Assembly: GCF_023155275.1 (NCBI RefSeq)
Contig: NZ_JALMUV010000044.1
Location: 1-64,000 of the forward strand
Source: Streptomyces rhizoryzae
GTDB taxonomy: Bacteria > Actinomycetota > Actinomycetes > Streptomycetales > Streptomycetaceae
DNA: 64,000 nucleotides
Reading direction: 5' to 3'
Notes under the pieces: model-generated
Database searches by the model: none
What the model was told of the DNA's origin: nothing
The model's input: only the letters and a program-made list of their open reading frames with translations
In this document: positions 7,890-19,008 of the stretch, one piece after another
Layout: each line of letters begins with the position of its first letter
Numbering within the stretch: the stretch's first letter is position 1
Made by a program: the position numbers and the translations under genes

Positions 7890-9518
7890 ATGGCGGACAC
7901 CGTGCGGGAGATCGAGCGGAAATACGAGGCGGACGCCCTCCCCGGCCCCGCCGCCCTGCCCGACCTGACCCGCGCCGCCCGGGTCGCCACCGTCACCGCA
8001 CGGGACCCGGACCTCCTCGACGCGGTCTACTACGACACCGCCGACCAGCGCCTGGCCGCGGAGGGCGTCACCCTGCGGCGGCGTACCGGCGGCCCGGACG
8101 CGGGCTGGCACCTCAAGCTCCCGGCCGCCGTCCCCGGCGCGCCCGCCCCGGTGCGCGACGAGCTCCGCGCCCCGCTCTCCGGCTCCCCGCCCCCCGAACT
8201 GACCGCCCTGGTCCGCTCCCGCACCCGCGGCGCGGCCCTGGTCCCCCTCGTCCGGCTGCGGACCCGGCGCACCGTGCGCGAGCTGCGGGACGCCGCGGGC
8301 CGCCCGCTCGCCGAGGTCGCGGTGGACGAGGTCGAGGCCCGCCGGCTGCACCCGGAGGGGGCCGGCGGCCGGGTCCGCTGGCGGGAGATCGAGGTGGAAC
8401 TGGCCGGCGGTGCCGCGGACGGGGGCCTGCTGGACGAGGTCGAGCGGCTGCTGGCCGAGGCCGGCGCGCGCCCCTCGCCGGCGCCGTCCAAACTGGCCCG
8501 CGTGCTGGCCGCGACCGCCCCCGCCGGCACCGCCCCCGCGCCCCCCGCCCAGCCGCCCCCCGGCGACGCCGGAAGCACCGCCGGCGACCTCGTCCTCGGC
8601 TACGTGCGCACCCAGGTGCGGGCGCTCGTCGAGCTGGATCCGGCGGTCCGGCGCGACCTGCCCGACGCGGTGCACCGGATGCGGGTCGCCACCCGCCGCC
8701 TGCGCAGCGCGTTCCGCTCCTACGGCGCGGTCCTGGACCGGGCCGCCACCGATCCGCTGGGTGGTGAACTCCGGTGGCTGGCCGCGGAGTTGGGGGCCGG
8801 ACGGGACCAGGAGGTACTGGCCGGGCGGCTCACCTCCGCACTGGCCGGGGTGGACCGCCCCCTGCGGATGGGCCCGGTGGCGGGGCGGCTGCGCGCCTGG
8901 TCGGCCCGGAGCCGGGCGGGTGCCCGCGACCGGGTGCTGGGCGCCCTGGACGGCCCGCGCTACCTCGCCCTCCTCCAGGACCTGCACACCCTCCTCGGCG
9001 CCCCGCCGCTGCGCGGACCGGCCGCCGGCCCCGCACCGCCCGCCGCCGCCCGCGCCGTCCGCGACGACTGCCGGCGGCTGGCCCGCCGGATCGAGGCCGC
9101 CCTCGGCACCCCCGCCGGCCCCGCCCGCGACGTGGCGCTGCACCGCGCCCGCAAGGCCGCCAAACGCGCCCGCTACGCCGCGGAGGCGGCCACCCCGGCG
9201 CTCGGCCGCCCGGCCCGCGAGATCACCGCCGGTGCCAAGGAGCTCCAGCAGCTGCTCGGCGACCACCAGGACGGCGTGGTGGCCCGCGCCGCGCTGCGCG
9301 ACCTGGCCGAGGAGGCCCGCCGGGCCGGCGAGAGCGGATTCACCTTCGGCCTGCTCTACGGCCGCGAGGAGGCCCGCGCGGCTGACCTGGAGCGCGCGCT
9401 GCCGGGCCGCTGGGCGGAGTTCTCCCGGCTCGCCGGCCCCGGGGAGCCGCCCGGGCCCCCGGAACCTGTCGTACCGCCGGCGTGCCCGGAGGCGCCGCCG
9501 GGCGGGTTACGCTTGTGA
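7890..9518 (+). CDS. CYTH-CHAD domain protein
   Basis: The 542-residue protein has an N-terminal CYTH domain (about residues 4-205) with the diagnostic ExExK motif, EIERK at 7-11, that binds triphosphates through metal ions. A C-terminal CHAD domain (about 225-515) is rich in conserved His and Arg (VHRMRVATRRLRS), which binds polyphosphate. CYTH domains act as tripolyphosphatases or triphosphate-binding modules, so a role in polyphosphate metabolism is likely but the exact reaction is not known. A Pro/Ala linker joins the domains. The start at 7890 sits directly behind a leaderless-type promoter, and the gene lies 33 nt upstream of the radical SAM gene. Confidence 0.92.
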   Translation: MADTVREIERKYEADALPGPAALPDLTRAARVATVTARDPDLLDAVYYDTADQRLAAEGVTLRRRTGGPDAGWHLKLPAAVPGAPAPVRDELRAPLSGSPPPELTALVRSRTRGAALVPLVRLRTRRTVRELRDAAGRPLAEVAVDEVEARRLHPEGAGGRVRWREIEVELAGGAADGGLLDEVERLLAEAGARPSPAPSKLARVLAATAPAGTAPAPPAQPPPGDAGSTAGDLVLGYVRTQVRALVELDPAVRRDLPDAVHRMRVATRRLRSAFRSYGAVLDRAATDPLGGELRWLAAELGAGRDQEVLAGRLTSALAGVDRPLRMGPVAGRLRAWSARSRAGARDRVLGALDGPRYLALLQDLHTLLGAPPLRGPAAGPAPPAAARAVRDDCRRLARRIEAALGTPAGPARDVALHRARKAAKRARYAAEAATPALGRPAREITAGAKELQQLLGDHQDGVVARAALRDLAEEARRAGESGFTFGLLYGREEARAADLERALPGRWAEFSRLAGPGEPPGPPEPVVPPACPEAPPGGLRL

Positions 9519-9551
9519 GTCGCCCTTGCCAGCTCACGAAAGTTCGTCGAG

Positions 9552-11477
<1,926 letters not shown>

Positions 11478-11762
11478 CCCCGCCGCACGCCCGGCCCGGC
11501 CCCGTCCCGGCGGAGCCGGGCCGCCGGCGTACGGAGCCCGCGCCGCGCCGGGCGGCCGGGGCGCCGGCGGCCCACCCGTCCGCGTGGTTTCCGCCGCGCG
11601 TCCGGGGCCGCGGCGGGCGGCCCGGGCGCCCCGGCGGGAACCGGCCGGCGGCGCGGCACGTACTCTAGGTAAAGACGTCCGGGCGCGATGTGTCCCCGCC
11701 CACGCGGGGGCGGTCCGGACGGGGCGGCACCCGCCGCGCCCTGACACCAAGGAGAAGTAACA
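11478..11762. other. Intergenic region before the DUF2344 gene
   Basis: This is 285 nt of extremely GC-rich DNA without a supported gene. TACTCT at 11661-11666, within a short AT-richer patch, is a possible -10 element. AAGGAG at 11749-11754 is a strong ribosome binding site that decides the next start. Confidence 0.4.
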
Positions 11763-12617
11763 CTGGGCAAGCGACAGCCCGAAGGCCCGCCGCCCGCACC
11801 CGCGGTGCAGCGCATCCGACTGCGCTACACCAAGCGCGGCCGCCTCCGGTTCACCAGCCACCGCGACTTCCAGCGCGCTTTCGAGCGGGCGCTGCGCCGC
11901 GCCGAGGTCCCCATGGCCTATTCGGCCGGCTTCACCCCGCACCCCAAGGTGTCGTACGCCAACGCCGCACCGACCGGCACCGGCAGCGAGGCCGAGTACC
12001 TGGAGATCCAGCTCACCGAGCACCGCGACCCGGAGGCCGTCCGCGCGCTGCTCGACGCGTCGCTGCCGGCCGGCCTCGACGTCACCGAAGCCGTGGAGGC
12101 CCGCACCAGCGGCCTCGCCGACCGGCTCCAGGCGTCGGTGTGGGAACTCCGCCTCGACGGGGTCGGTACCGAGGAGGCCGGGCGCGCCGTGGAGGCGTTC
12201 CTGGCCGCCGGCGAGGTGCCGGTCGAGCGGCGCACCAAGAACGGCCTGCGCACCTTCGACGCCCGCGGCGCGGTGGCGCGCCTGGAGGCCGTCCCGGCCG
12301 ACGGGAGTGCGGGCGATAGGCCCGGCGGCGGTGCCTGTGCGATACTGCGGCTGGTTGTTCGGCATCTGACACCTGCCGTTCGACCCGACGACGTCCTGTC
12401 CGGCCTCCGGGTTACGGCCGACCTGGCGCCGCCGGTCCCCGCAGCGGTGACCAGGCTGGCGCAGGGGCTGCTCGATGAGGAGACCGGCGCGGTGACCGAC
12501 CCGCTGGCGCCCGACCGCGACGCTGCCACGGCCGCTCCAACCACGGCCGCCGGGGTGGGTACCGCGCAGGCTGCGAGCGGGGCCTCCCCGGCGATTTCCG
12601 GGGAAGGGACCGCGTAG
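11763..12617 (+). CDS. TIGR03936/DUF2344 protein, partner of the radical SAM protein
   Basis: The conserved core starts at RIRLRYTKRGRLRFTSHRD and runs to about residue 225, matching the DUF2344 family found beside or fused to the preceding radical SAM protein. The tail is Ala-rich and variable. The start is inferred to be CTG at 11763 (284 residues, (M)GKRQPEG...), because AAGGAG at 11749-11754 sits 8 nt before it; the first in-frame GTG (11805) has no ribosome site and would trim 14 residues. Function is unknown; association with rne and ribosomal genes suggests RNA modification or maturation (inference). Confidence 0.85.
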   Translation: MGKRQPEGPPPAPAVQRIRLRYTKRGRLRFTSHRDFQRAFERALRRAEVPMAYSAGFTPHPKVSYANAAPTGTGSEAEYLEIQLTEHRDPEAVRALLDASLPAGLDVTEAVEARTSGLADRLQASVWELRLDGVGTEEAGRAVEAFLAAGEVPVERRTKNGLRTFDARGAVARLEAVPADGSAGDRPGGGACAILRLVVRHLTPAVRPDDVLSGLRVTADLAPPVPAAVTRLAQGLLDEETGAVTDPLAPDRDAATAAPTTAAGVGTAQAASGASPAISGEGTA

Positions 12618-12832
12618 GACGCGTCGTGGCGCCGCCGATCAACCAGGGCCCGACCCCGGTCCGGCGGACGCACTGACCAGGAGACTTTCGCCGGCCCGGA
12701 CCACGGGCCCGGCGAGCGAGACGACAGCTCCCGTGCGGCGCCCGCGCCCCGGACTGCGGAACCGCGCCCCGCGCGCGGACCGCGGCCGGACCCAGGCGCG
12801 GCGCCCGGGAGCGTGACGGGAGAACCGCCCGC

Positions 12833-15800
12833 ATGCTCGAAGCTATTGAGCCCACCGATTCCTCGCGGTCCGCGGACCGCGAGGGTGAGAACAGCACCCC
12901 CGGCGACACCCTGCCGCCGCGCCGCCGGCGCCGCGCGGCGTCCCGCCCGGCCGGCCCGCCGTCCGCCGCGGCCGCCGCGACCACGGTCGTGAGCAGCGAC
13001 GCCCCGGCGGCCCCGCAGCCGGCGGCCGAGGAGGCCCCCGCGCCCGCGGCCGAGGCCGCCGCGGAAGAGGCCCGTCCGGCCCGCCCGCGCCGCCGGGCGA
13101 CCCGCAAGGCGACCGCGCCCGCCGGGGCCCCGCGCCCCGCCGAGGAGACCGCCGCGGCCGAGCCCGCCGAGGCGCCCGCCACCGAGGCCGCCGCGCCCGC
13201 CGAGGCCGCCGCTCCGGCCGAGGAGGAGGCCCGTCCGGCCCGTACGCGCCGCCGGGCGACCCGTAAGGCGACGGCTCCGGCCGGTGCCCCGGCCGCCGCC
13301 GAGGAGGCGCCCGCCCAGGCCCCTGCCGCCGAGCCCGCCGCCGAGGAGGCGCCCGCTGCTCCGGCCGAGGAGGAGGCCCGTCCGGCCCGTACGCGCCGCC
13401 GCGCCACCCGTAAGACCGCCGCCCCGGCCCCGGAGCCCGCCGCCGAGGAGCCCGCCGAGGAAGAGGAGGCGGCGGAGACCGAGGCCGCCGCTCCCGCCGA
13501 GGCCGCCGCGCCCGCCGAGGAGGAGGCGCGTCCGGCCCGTGCGCGTCGCCGGGCGACCCGTAAGGCGACGGCTCCGGCCGGTGCCCCGGAGGCGCCCGCC
13601 GAGGCCCCCGCCGCCGAGCCCGCCGAGGCCGAGGCCCCGCGCCGCCGCACCCGCCGCCGCGCCGAGGCCGCCCCGGTCGAGGCCCCCGCCGCCCGCACCG
13701 CGGAGGAGCCCGCCGCGCAGGAGCCGGTGCGTGGCCGCCGCCGGGCGCAGCGGCCCCCGACGGCCGTGTTCCAGGCTCCGGTCTTCACCGAGCCGATGTT
13801 CCAGACCCCGGAGAGCGCCGCCGCCGCGCACGCCGCCGCCCGCCTGGAGGCGGAAGCGGCCGAGACCGAGCCGGAGGAGGCGGCCACCGGCGCCGCCCGC
13901 CGCCGTCGCCGGCGCCGCGCCGAGGCCCCCGAGGCCGAGCCGGTGACCGCCGCGCCGTCCGCCGTGACCGAGGAGCCGGCGGTCGAGGAGGCCGCCGAGG
14001 AGCCCGAGGAGGAGCACGACGGCACCGCGGCCGGCGAGGAGGGCGAGCGTCCCTCGCGCCGCCGCCGCCGGGGCGGCCGCCGCCGTCGCCGCGGGGAGGC
14101 CGCCGACGGCCTCGACGAGCACGCCGACGAGCACGCCGCCGAGGAGCCGGCCGCCGAGGAGGAGGCCGAGGGCGCCGAGGCCGAGCAGGAGGAGGCGGAG
14201 GCCGCCGAGGCCGGCGTCAGCTCCAGCAGCAGCCGCCGTCGCCGGCGCCGTCGCCGGCGCAGCGGCGAGACCGCGGAGGCCGAGGCCACCCACGCCGACG
14301 ACCCCGAGCGCACCGTCGTCAAGGTCCGCGAGCCCCGCAAGAAGGACGAGGGCACCGGCGCCGACGAGGTCCAGTCCATCAAGGGCTCGACGCGCCTGGA
14401 GGCCAAGAAGCAGCGCCGCCGCGAGGGCCGCGAGCAGGGCCGCCGCCGGGTGCCGATCATCACCGAGGCGGAGTTCCTGGCCCGCCGTGAGGCCGTCGAG
14501 CGGGTGATGGTGGTCCGCCAGAGCGGCGAGCGCACCCAGATCGGCGTGCTGGAGGACAACGTCCTCGTCGAGCACTTCGTCAACAAGGAGCAGGCCACCA
14601 GCTACGTCGGCAACGTCTACCTGGGCAAGGTGCAGAACGTCCTGCCGTCGATGGAGGCCGCCTTCGTCGACATCGGCAAGGGCCGCAACGCCGTGCTCTA
14701 CGCGGGCGAGGTCAACTTCGAGGCGCTGGGCATGGCCAACGGGCCGCGCCGCATCGAGACCGCGCTGAAGTCCGGCCAGTCCGTCCTGGTCCAGGTCACC
14801 AAGGACCCGATCGGCCACAAGGGCGCCCGGCTGACCAGCCAGGTCTCGCTGCCCGGCCGCTACCTGGTCTACGTGCCCGAGGGCTCGATGACCGGCATCA
14901 GCCGCAAGCTCCCGGACACCGAGCGGGCCCGGCTGAAGCAGATCCTCAAGAAGATCGTCCCCGAGGACGCGGGCGTCATCGTGCGCACCGCCGCGGAGGG
15001 CGCCAGCGAGGACGAGCTGCGCCGCGACGTGGAGCGGCTCCAGGCGCAGTGGGAGGAGATCCAGAAGAAGGCGAAGGCGGCCTCGACCAGCTCGCCGAGC
15101 CTGCTCTACGGCGAGCCGGACATGACCGTCCGGGTCGTCCGGGACATCTTCAACGAGGACTTCTCCAAGGTCATCGTCAGCGGTGACGACGCCTGGGAGA
15201 CCATCCACGGCTATGTCGCGCACGTCGCGCCGGACCTGGCGGACCGCCTCCAGCGGTGGACCTCCGAGGTCGACGTCTTCGCCACGTACCGGATCGACGA
15301 GCAGCTGATGAAGGCGCTGGACCGCAAGGTCTGGCTCCCCAGCGGCGGTTCGCTGGTGATCGACAAGACCGAAGCCATGGTCGTGATCGACGTCAACACC
15401 GGGAAGTTCACCGGCCAGGGCGGCAATCTGGAAGAGACCGTCACCCGGAACAACCTGGAGGCGGCCGAGGAGATCGTCCGCCAGCTGCGGCTGCGCGACC
15501 TCGGCGGCATCGTGGTCATCGACTTCATCGACATGGTCCTGGAGTCCAACCGCGACCTGGTGCTGCGGCGGCTGCTGGAGTGCCTGGGCCGGGACCGCAC
15601 CAAGCACCAGGTGGCCGAGGTCACCTCGCTGGGCCTGGTCCAGATGACCCGCAAGCGGGTCGGCCAGGGCCTGCTGGAGTCGTTCTCCGAGCAGTGCGTG
15701 CACTGCAACGGCCGCGGCGTGATCGTCCACATGGACCAGCCGTCGGCTGGCGGCAAGCGCAAGAAGAAGGGCAAGGCCGGGGCGAACGGTGCCCAGCCGG

Positions 15801-16537
15801 AGCAGCCCGCCGAGGCCGTCGAGGCACCGGCGGCCGAGGAGGCGGCGCCGGAGCTGGAGCCGGTCGCGGTCACCGAGGCGCAGCTCCAGCCGTCGGTGGA
15901 CGGTGCGGACGAGTGGTACGGCAGCCCCGCGGAGGCCGAGGCCGCCGCTGCCGGGCGCGGCCGGGGCCGCCGCCGGGTGAGCCGGAAGGTGTCCGCTCCG
16001 GCGGGCGCGCCCAAGGCCGCCGCCGAGGAGGCCGCCGCGATCGTGCTGCCGGCCGCCGCGCCGGCCGGGGAGGCCGAGCAGGCTCCGGAGCCGGCCGCGG
16101 AGCCCGCGCCGGCCGCCGCGCCCGCCGAGGAGGCCGCTCCGGTCGCCGAGGCCGCCCCGCCGCGGACGCGCCGCCGGGCCACCCGCCGGGTGTCCGCGCC
16201 GGCCGGTTCGCCGGAGGCCGCCGAGTCCGCCGGGACGATCGTGATCAGCGGGCCGGCCGCCGAGGCGCCCGCCGCGGCACCGGAGCCGGTCGCCACCGAG
16301 GCCGCCGAGCAGCCCGCCGCGGCGGACGAGGGCGCGGAGGCCGCCGAGCCGGCGCCCGCGGCCAAGAAGACCGCGAAGAAGGCGGCGGCGAAGAAGACCA
16401 CGGCCAAGAAGGCGGCGGCGAAGAAGACCACCGCCAAGAAGGCCGCGGCGAAGAAGACCACCGCGAAGAAGACGACGGCGAAGAAGGCGGCGGCCAAGAA
16501 GACCGCGGCCGCGGCGCCGGCGTCCGCGGAGGACTGA
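12833..16537 (+). CDS. rne: Ribonuclease E/G family endoribonuclease, large form
   Basis: This endoribonuclease processes rRNA precursors and starts mRNA decay. The protein has 1234 residues. An N-terminal disordered region (1 to about 535) is rich in Ala, Glu, Pro and Arg and contains four near-identical Arg-rich repeats. The catalytic core spans about 540-970, with metal-binding aspartates Asp853 (VVIDVNTG) and Asp897 (VVIDFIDM) and a zinc-link CVHC (Cys955, Cys958). A C-terminal tail ends in Lys/Ala repeats (1178-1225) resembling histone H1. Having the core in the middle of the chain is the Streptomyces RNase ES arrangement, unlike E. coli where it is N-terminal. ATG 12833 has GGGAG 10 nt upstream. 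Confidence 0.95.
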   Translation: MLEAIEPTDSSRSADREGENSTPGDTLPPRRRRRAASRPAGPPSAAAAATTVVSSDAPAAPQPAAEEAPAPAAEAAAEEARPARPRRRATRKATAPAGAPRPAEETAAAEPAEAPATEAAAPAEAAAPAEEEARPARTRRRATRKATAPAGAPAAAEEAPAQAPAAEPAAEEAPAAPAEEEARPARTRRRATRKTAAPAPEPAAEEPAEEEEAAETEAAAPAEAAAPAEEEARPARARRRATRKATAPAGAPEAPAEAPAAEPAEAEAPRRRTRRRAEAAPVEAPAARTAEEPAAQEPVRGRRRAQRPPTAVFQAPVFTEPMFQTPESAAAAHAAARLEAEAAETEPEEAATGAARRRRRRRAEAPEAEPVTAAPSAVTEEPAVEEAAEEPEEEHDGTAAGEEGERPSRRRRRGGRRRRRGEAADGLDEHADEHAAEEPAAEEEAEGAEAEQEEAEAAEAGVSSSSSRRRRRRRRRSGETAEAEATHADDPERTVVKVREPRKKDEGTGADEVQSIKGSTRLEAKKQRRREGREQGRRRVPIITEAEFLARREAVERVMVVRQSGERTQIGVLEDNVLVEHFVNKEQATSYVGNVYLGKVQNVLPSMEAAFVDIGKGRNAVLYAGEVNFEALGMANGPRRIETALKSGQSVLVQVTKDPIGHKGARLTSQVSLPGRYLVYVPEGSMTGISRKLPDTERARLKQILKKIVPEDAGVIVRTAAEGASEDELRRDVERLQAQWEEIQKKAKAASTSSPSLLYGEPDMTVRVVRDIFNEDFSKVIVSGDDAWETIHGYVAHVAPDLADRLQRWTSEVDVFATYRIDEQLMKALDRKVWLPSGGSLVIDKTEAMVVIDVNTGKFTGQGGNLEETVTRNNLEAAEEIVRQLRLRDLGGIVVIDFIDMVLESNRDLVLRRLLECLGRDRTKHQVAEVTSLGLVQMTRKRVGQGLLESFSEQCVHCNGRGVIVHMDQPSAGGKRKKKGKAGANGAQPEQPAEAVEAPAAEEAAPELEPVAVTEAQLQPSVDGADEWYGSPAEAEAAAAGRGRGRRRVSRKVSAPAGAPKAAAEEAAAIVLPAAAPAGEAEQAPEPAAEPAPAAAPAEEAAPVAEAAPPRTRRRATRRVSAPAGSPEAAESAGTIVISGPAAEAPAAAPEPVATEAAEQPAAADEGAEAAEPAPAAKKTAKKAAAKKTTAKKAAAKKTTAKKAAAKKTTAKKTTAKKAAAKKTAAAAPASAED
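13070..13588 (+). repeat. Four Arg-rich repeats in the RNase E N-terminal region
   Basis: Four copies of a roughly 21-residue unit built on ARPAR-x-RRRATRKATAPAGAP begin at residues 80, 133, 182 and 232, separated by Ala/Glu-rich linkers of 28-32 residues. Related units, RVSRKVSAPAGAP and TRRVSAPAGSP, recur C-terminal to the catalytic core. Confidence 0.85.
16364..16505 (+). repeat. Lys/Ala repeat tail of RNase E
   Basis: The coding DNA repeats AAGAAG(A/G)C-type units giving KKTTAKKAAAKK four to five times, a highly basic stretch likely to bind RNA or DNA. Confidence 0.85.
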
Positions 16538-16548
16538 GCAGGACCCGC

Positions 16549-16577
16549 CCCCGGGCCGCCGTCACGGCGGCCCGGGG
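16549..16577 (+). terminator. rne terminator hairpin
   Basis: A perfect 12-bp stem, CCCCGGGCCGCC paired with GGCGGCCCGGGG around GTCAC, lies 11 nt after the rne stop. Confidence 0.75.
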
Positions 16578-16582
16578 CCGGT

Positions 16583-16611
16583 TTGACCCTCCGGTCGAGG
16601 CCCCGTAACCT
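16583..16611 (+). promoter_or_regulatory. Vegetative-type promoter for rplU-rpmA
   Basis: TTGACC (16583-16588), a 17-nt spacer, and TAACCT (16606-16611) fit the main sigma factor consensus. This gives a leader of about 165 nt before rplU. A stem CTCGG/CCGAG at 16658-16672 in the leader could take part in control, but this is not established. Confidence 0.55.
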
Positions 16612-16785
16612 TGACCGTCGGTGTCTGTGTGGCACCACCCCTTCTGAGCACACACCTCTCGGCTCCGCCGAGGGAGGCCGCTCGTCCCGCCCGCCGCTTG
16701 TGCGGGCCGGATTCCACGGGACGTCATGAGCCCGTGAGAGCGGCTGGCATCAGAGGATCCGATACCTAGCGAGAGAGAGTTCCGC

Positions 16786-17106
16786 GTGTACGCGATCGTG
16801 CGCACCGGCGGGCGCCAGCAGAAGGTTGCTGTTGGCGACGTCATCGAGGTTGACCGCATTTCCACCAGCAAGGTCGGCGACACCGTCGAGCTCTCCACGC
16901 TGCTGGTCGTCGACGGCGACGCGGTCACCAGCGACCCCTGGGTCCTGGCGGGCGTGAAGGTCCAGGCCGAGGTCGTCGACCACCACAAGGGCGACAAGAT
17001 CCGGATCCAGAAGTACAAGAACAAGACCGGTTACAAGAAGCGGATCGGCCACCGCCAGCTCCACACGGCGCTGAAGATCACCGGCATCGACGCTCCGGCG
17101 AAGTAA
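16786..17106 (+). CDS. rplU: 50S ribosomal protein L21
   Basis: The 106-residue protein has the L21 signature MYAIVRTGGRQQKVAVGD at the N-terminus and the basic YKNKTGYKKRIGHRQ segment near the C-terminus. It binds 23S rRNA in the large subunit. GTG 16786 follows a purine-rich GAGAGAGAG tract. The gene is 14 nt upstream of rpmA, forming the usual L21-L27 operon placed between rne and obgE. Confidence 0.98.
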   Translation: MYAIVRTGGRQQKVAVGDVIEVDRISTSKVGDTVELSTLLVVDGDAVTSDPWVLAGVKVQAEVVDHHKGDKIRIQKYKNKTGYKKRIGHRQLHTALKITGIDAPAK

Positions 17107-17120
17107 GGGACTGAGGAGAC

Positions 17121-17378
17121 ATGGCACACAAGAAGGGCGCATCGTCCACTCGGAACGGTCGCGACTCCAACGCGCAGCGGCTCGGTGTGAAGCGCTTCGG
17201 CGGTCAGACCGTGCTCGCCGGTGAGATCCTGGTCCGCCAGCGTGGCACCCACTTCCACCCGGGCAAGGGCGTCGGCCGCGGTGGCGACGACACCCTGTTC
17301 GCCCTGCAGCCCGGCGCGGTGCAGTTCGGCACCTTCCGTGGCCGCAAGGTCGTGAACATCGTCCCGGCCGCCCAGTAA
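17121..17378 (+). CDS. rpmA: 50S ribosomal protein L27
   Basis: The 85-residue protein begins AHKKGASSTRNGRDSNAQRL, the L27 N-terminus that reaches the peptidyl transferase centre, and continues with VKRFGGQ and GTHFHPG motifs. There is no N-terminal extension needing protease removal, unlike in Firmicutes. GAGGAG lies 2 nt upstream of ATG 17121, closer than usual. A long terminator hairpin follows. Confidence 0.98.
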   Translation: MAHKKGASSTRNGRDSNAQRLGVKRFGGQTVLAGEILVRQRGTHFHPGKGVGRGGDDTLFALQPGAVQFGTFRGRKVVNIVPAAQ

Positions 17379-17406
17379 CCAGGGCCCGGACGTACGTCGC
17401 AGCACG

Positions 17407-17459
17407 CCAGGGGCGGACCGCCTCTTTCCGCGCGAGCGGGAAGACCGGTCCGCCCTTGG
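17407..17459 (+). terminator. rplU-rpmA terminator hairpin
   Basis: An extended hairpin with an outer stem (CCAGGGGCGGACC with GGTCCGCCCTTGG) and an inner stem (CTTTCCGC with GCGGGAAG around GCGA) lies 28 nt after the rpmA stop. Confidence 0.8.
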
Positions 17460-17562
17460 CGCGTTATGACCACGACATTCCGCCCGCACCCGGCATCCCC
17501 GCCGTGAGCGGACCATTCCGCTCAGTACGCAGACAACCCCGCTGATCTGGAGGCATCCCACC

Positions 17563-18999
17563 ATGACCACCTTCGTGGACCGCGTCGAGCTGCACATCGC
17601 CGCGGGTAACGGAGGCCACGGCTGCGCCTCCGTCCACCGGGAGAAGTTCAAGCCGCTCGGCGGCCCCGACGGGGGCAACGGCGGCCGCGGCGGTGACGTG
17701 ATCCTCGTCGTCGACCAGGACGTCACCACGCTCCTCGACTACCACCACCACCCGCACCGCAAGGCCACCAACGGCCAGCCGGGCGCGGGCGACAACCGCG
17801 AGGGCAAGAACGGCAAGGACCTGATCCTGCCGGTGCCCGACGGCACCGTCGTGATGGACGGCAACGGCGAGGTGCTCGCCGACATGGTCGGCCAGGGCAC
17901 CCGCTTCATCGCGGGCCAGGGCGGCCGCGGCGGTCTGGGCAACGCCGCGCTGGCGTCGGCCCGCCGCAAGGCCCCCGGCTTCGCGCTGCTCGGCGAGCCC
18001 GGCGAGGCCCGGGACATCGTGCTGGAGCTGAAGACCGTCGCGGACGTCGCGCTGGTCGGCTACCCGAGCGCCGGCAAGTCCTCGCTGATCTCGGTGCTCT
18101 CGGCCGCCAAGCCGAAGATCGCCGACTACCCGTTCACCACCCTGGTGCCCAACCTCGGCGTGGTGACCGCCGGCGCGACCGTCTACACCATCGCCGACGT
18201 GCCCGGTCTGATCCCCGGCGCCAGCCAGGGCAAGGGCCTGGGCCTGGAGTTCCTGCGGCACGTCGAGCGCTGCGAGGTGCTGGTCCACGTCCTGGACACC
18301 GCCACCCTGGAGTCGCACCGCGACCCGGTCTCCGACCTCGACGTCATCGAGGAGGAGCTGGCCCAGTACGGCGGGCTGGACGACCGGCCGCGGGTGGTCG
18401 TCCTGAACAAGGTCGACATCCCGGACGGCAAGGACCTCGCCGACATGATCCGCCCCGACCTGGAGGCGCGCGGCTACCGCGTCTTCGAGGTCTCCGCGGT
18501 CGCCCGCCAGGGCCTGAAGGAGCTGTCGTACGCGCTGGCCGACATCGTCGCCACGGCACGGGCGGCCAAGCCCGTCCAGGAGGCCACCCGGATCGTGATC
18601 CGCCCCAAGGCGGTGGACGACGCGGGCTTCACGGTCACCAAGGAGGCCGACGGCCTCTTCCGCGTCCGCGGCGAGAAGCCCGAACGCTGGGTGCGCCAGA
18701 CCGATTTCAACAACGACGAGGCGGTGGGCTATCTCGCCGACCGGCTCAACCGCCTCGGTGTCGAGGACGCGCTGCTCAAGGCCGGTGCCCGCGCGATGGA
18801 CGGGGTGGCGATCGGCTCGGAGGACGACGCGGTGGTCTTCGACTGGGAGCCGTCGATGTCGGCCGGTGCGGAGATGCTGGGCCGGCGCGGTGAGGACCAC
18901 CGCTTCGAGGCCCCGCGCCCGGCGGCGCAGCGGCGCCGCGACCGCGAGGCGGAGCGCGACGAGGCACAGAGCGAGTTCGACGGCTTCTCGCCGTTCTAG
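17563..18999 (+). CDS. obgE: Obg-family GTPase
   Basis: Obg is a ribosome-associated GTPase linked in Streptomyces to growth state and onset of aerial mycelium. The 478 residues contain the Gly-rich OBG fold (1 to about 160, GGDGGNGGRGGDV), the G domain with Walker A GYPSAGKSSL (166-175), DVPGLI, and NKVD, and the C-terminal OCT domain (to about residue 420), followed by a charged tail. ATG 17563 has GGAGG 9 nt upstream. A terminator separates it from rpmA, but it stays in the conserved rplU-rpmA-obgE order. Confidence 0.97.
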   Translation: MTTFVDRVELHIAAGNGGHGCASVHREKFKPLGGPDGGNGGRGGDVILVVDQDVTTLLDYHHHPHRKATNGQPGAGDNREGKNGKDLILPVPDGTVVMDGNGEVLADMVGQGTRFIAGQGGRGGLGNAALASARRKAPGFALLGEPGEARDIVLELKTVADVALVGYPSAGKSSLISVLSAAKPKIADYPFTTLVPNLGVVTAGATVYTIADVPGLIPGASQGKGLGLEFLRHVERCEVLVHVLDTATLESHRDPVSDLDVIEEELAQYGGLDDRPRVVVLNKVDIPDGKDLADMIRPDLEARGYRVFEVSAVARQGLKELSYALADIVATARAAKPVQEATRIVIRPKAVDDAGFTVTKEADGLFRVRGEKPERWVRQTDFNNDEAVGYLADRLNRLGVEDALLKAGARAMDGVAIGSEDDAVVFDWEPSMSAGAEMLGRRGEDHRFEAPRPAAQRRRDREAERDEAQSEFDGFSPF

Positions 19000-19008
19000 C
19001 CCGCCCCC

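Noticed and set aside
11918..15730. A 1270-codon minus-strand open frame opposite rne
   Set aside because: The Leu/Gly-rich repetitive product mirrors the Ala/Glu/Arg repeats of RNase E, and no conserved domain is visible.
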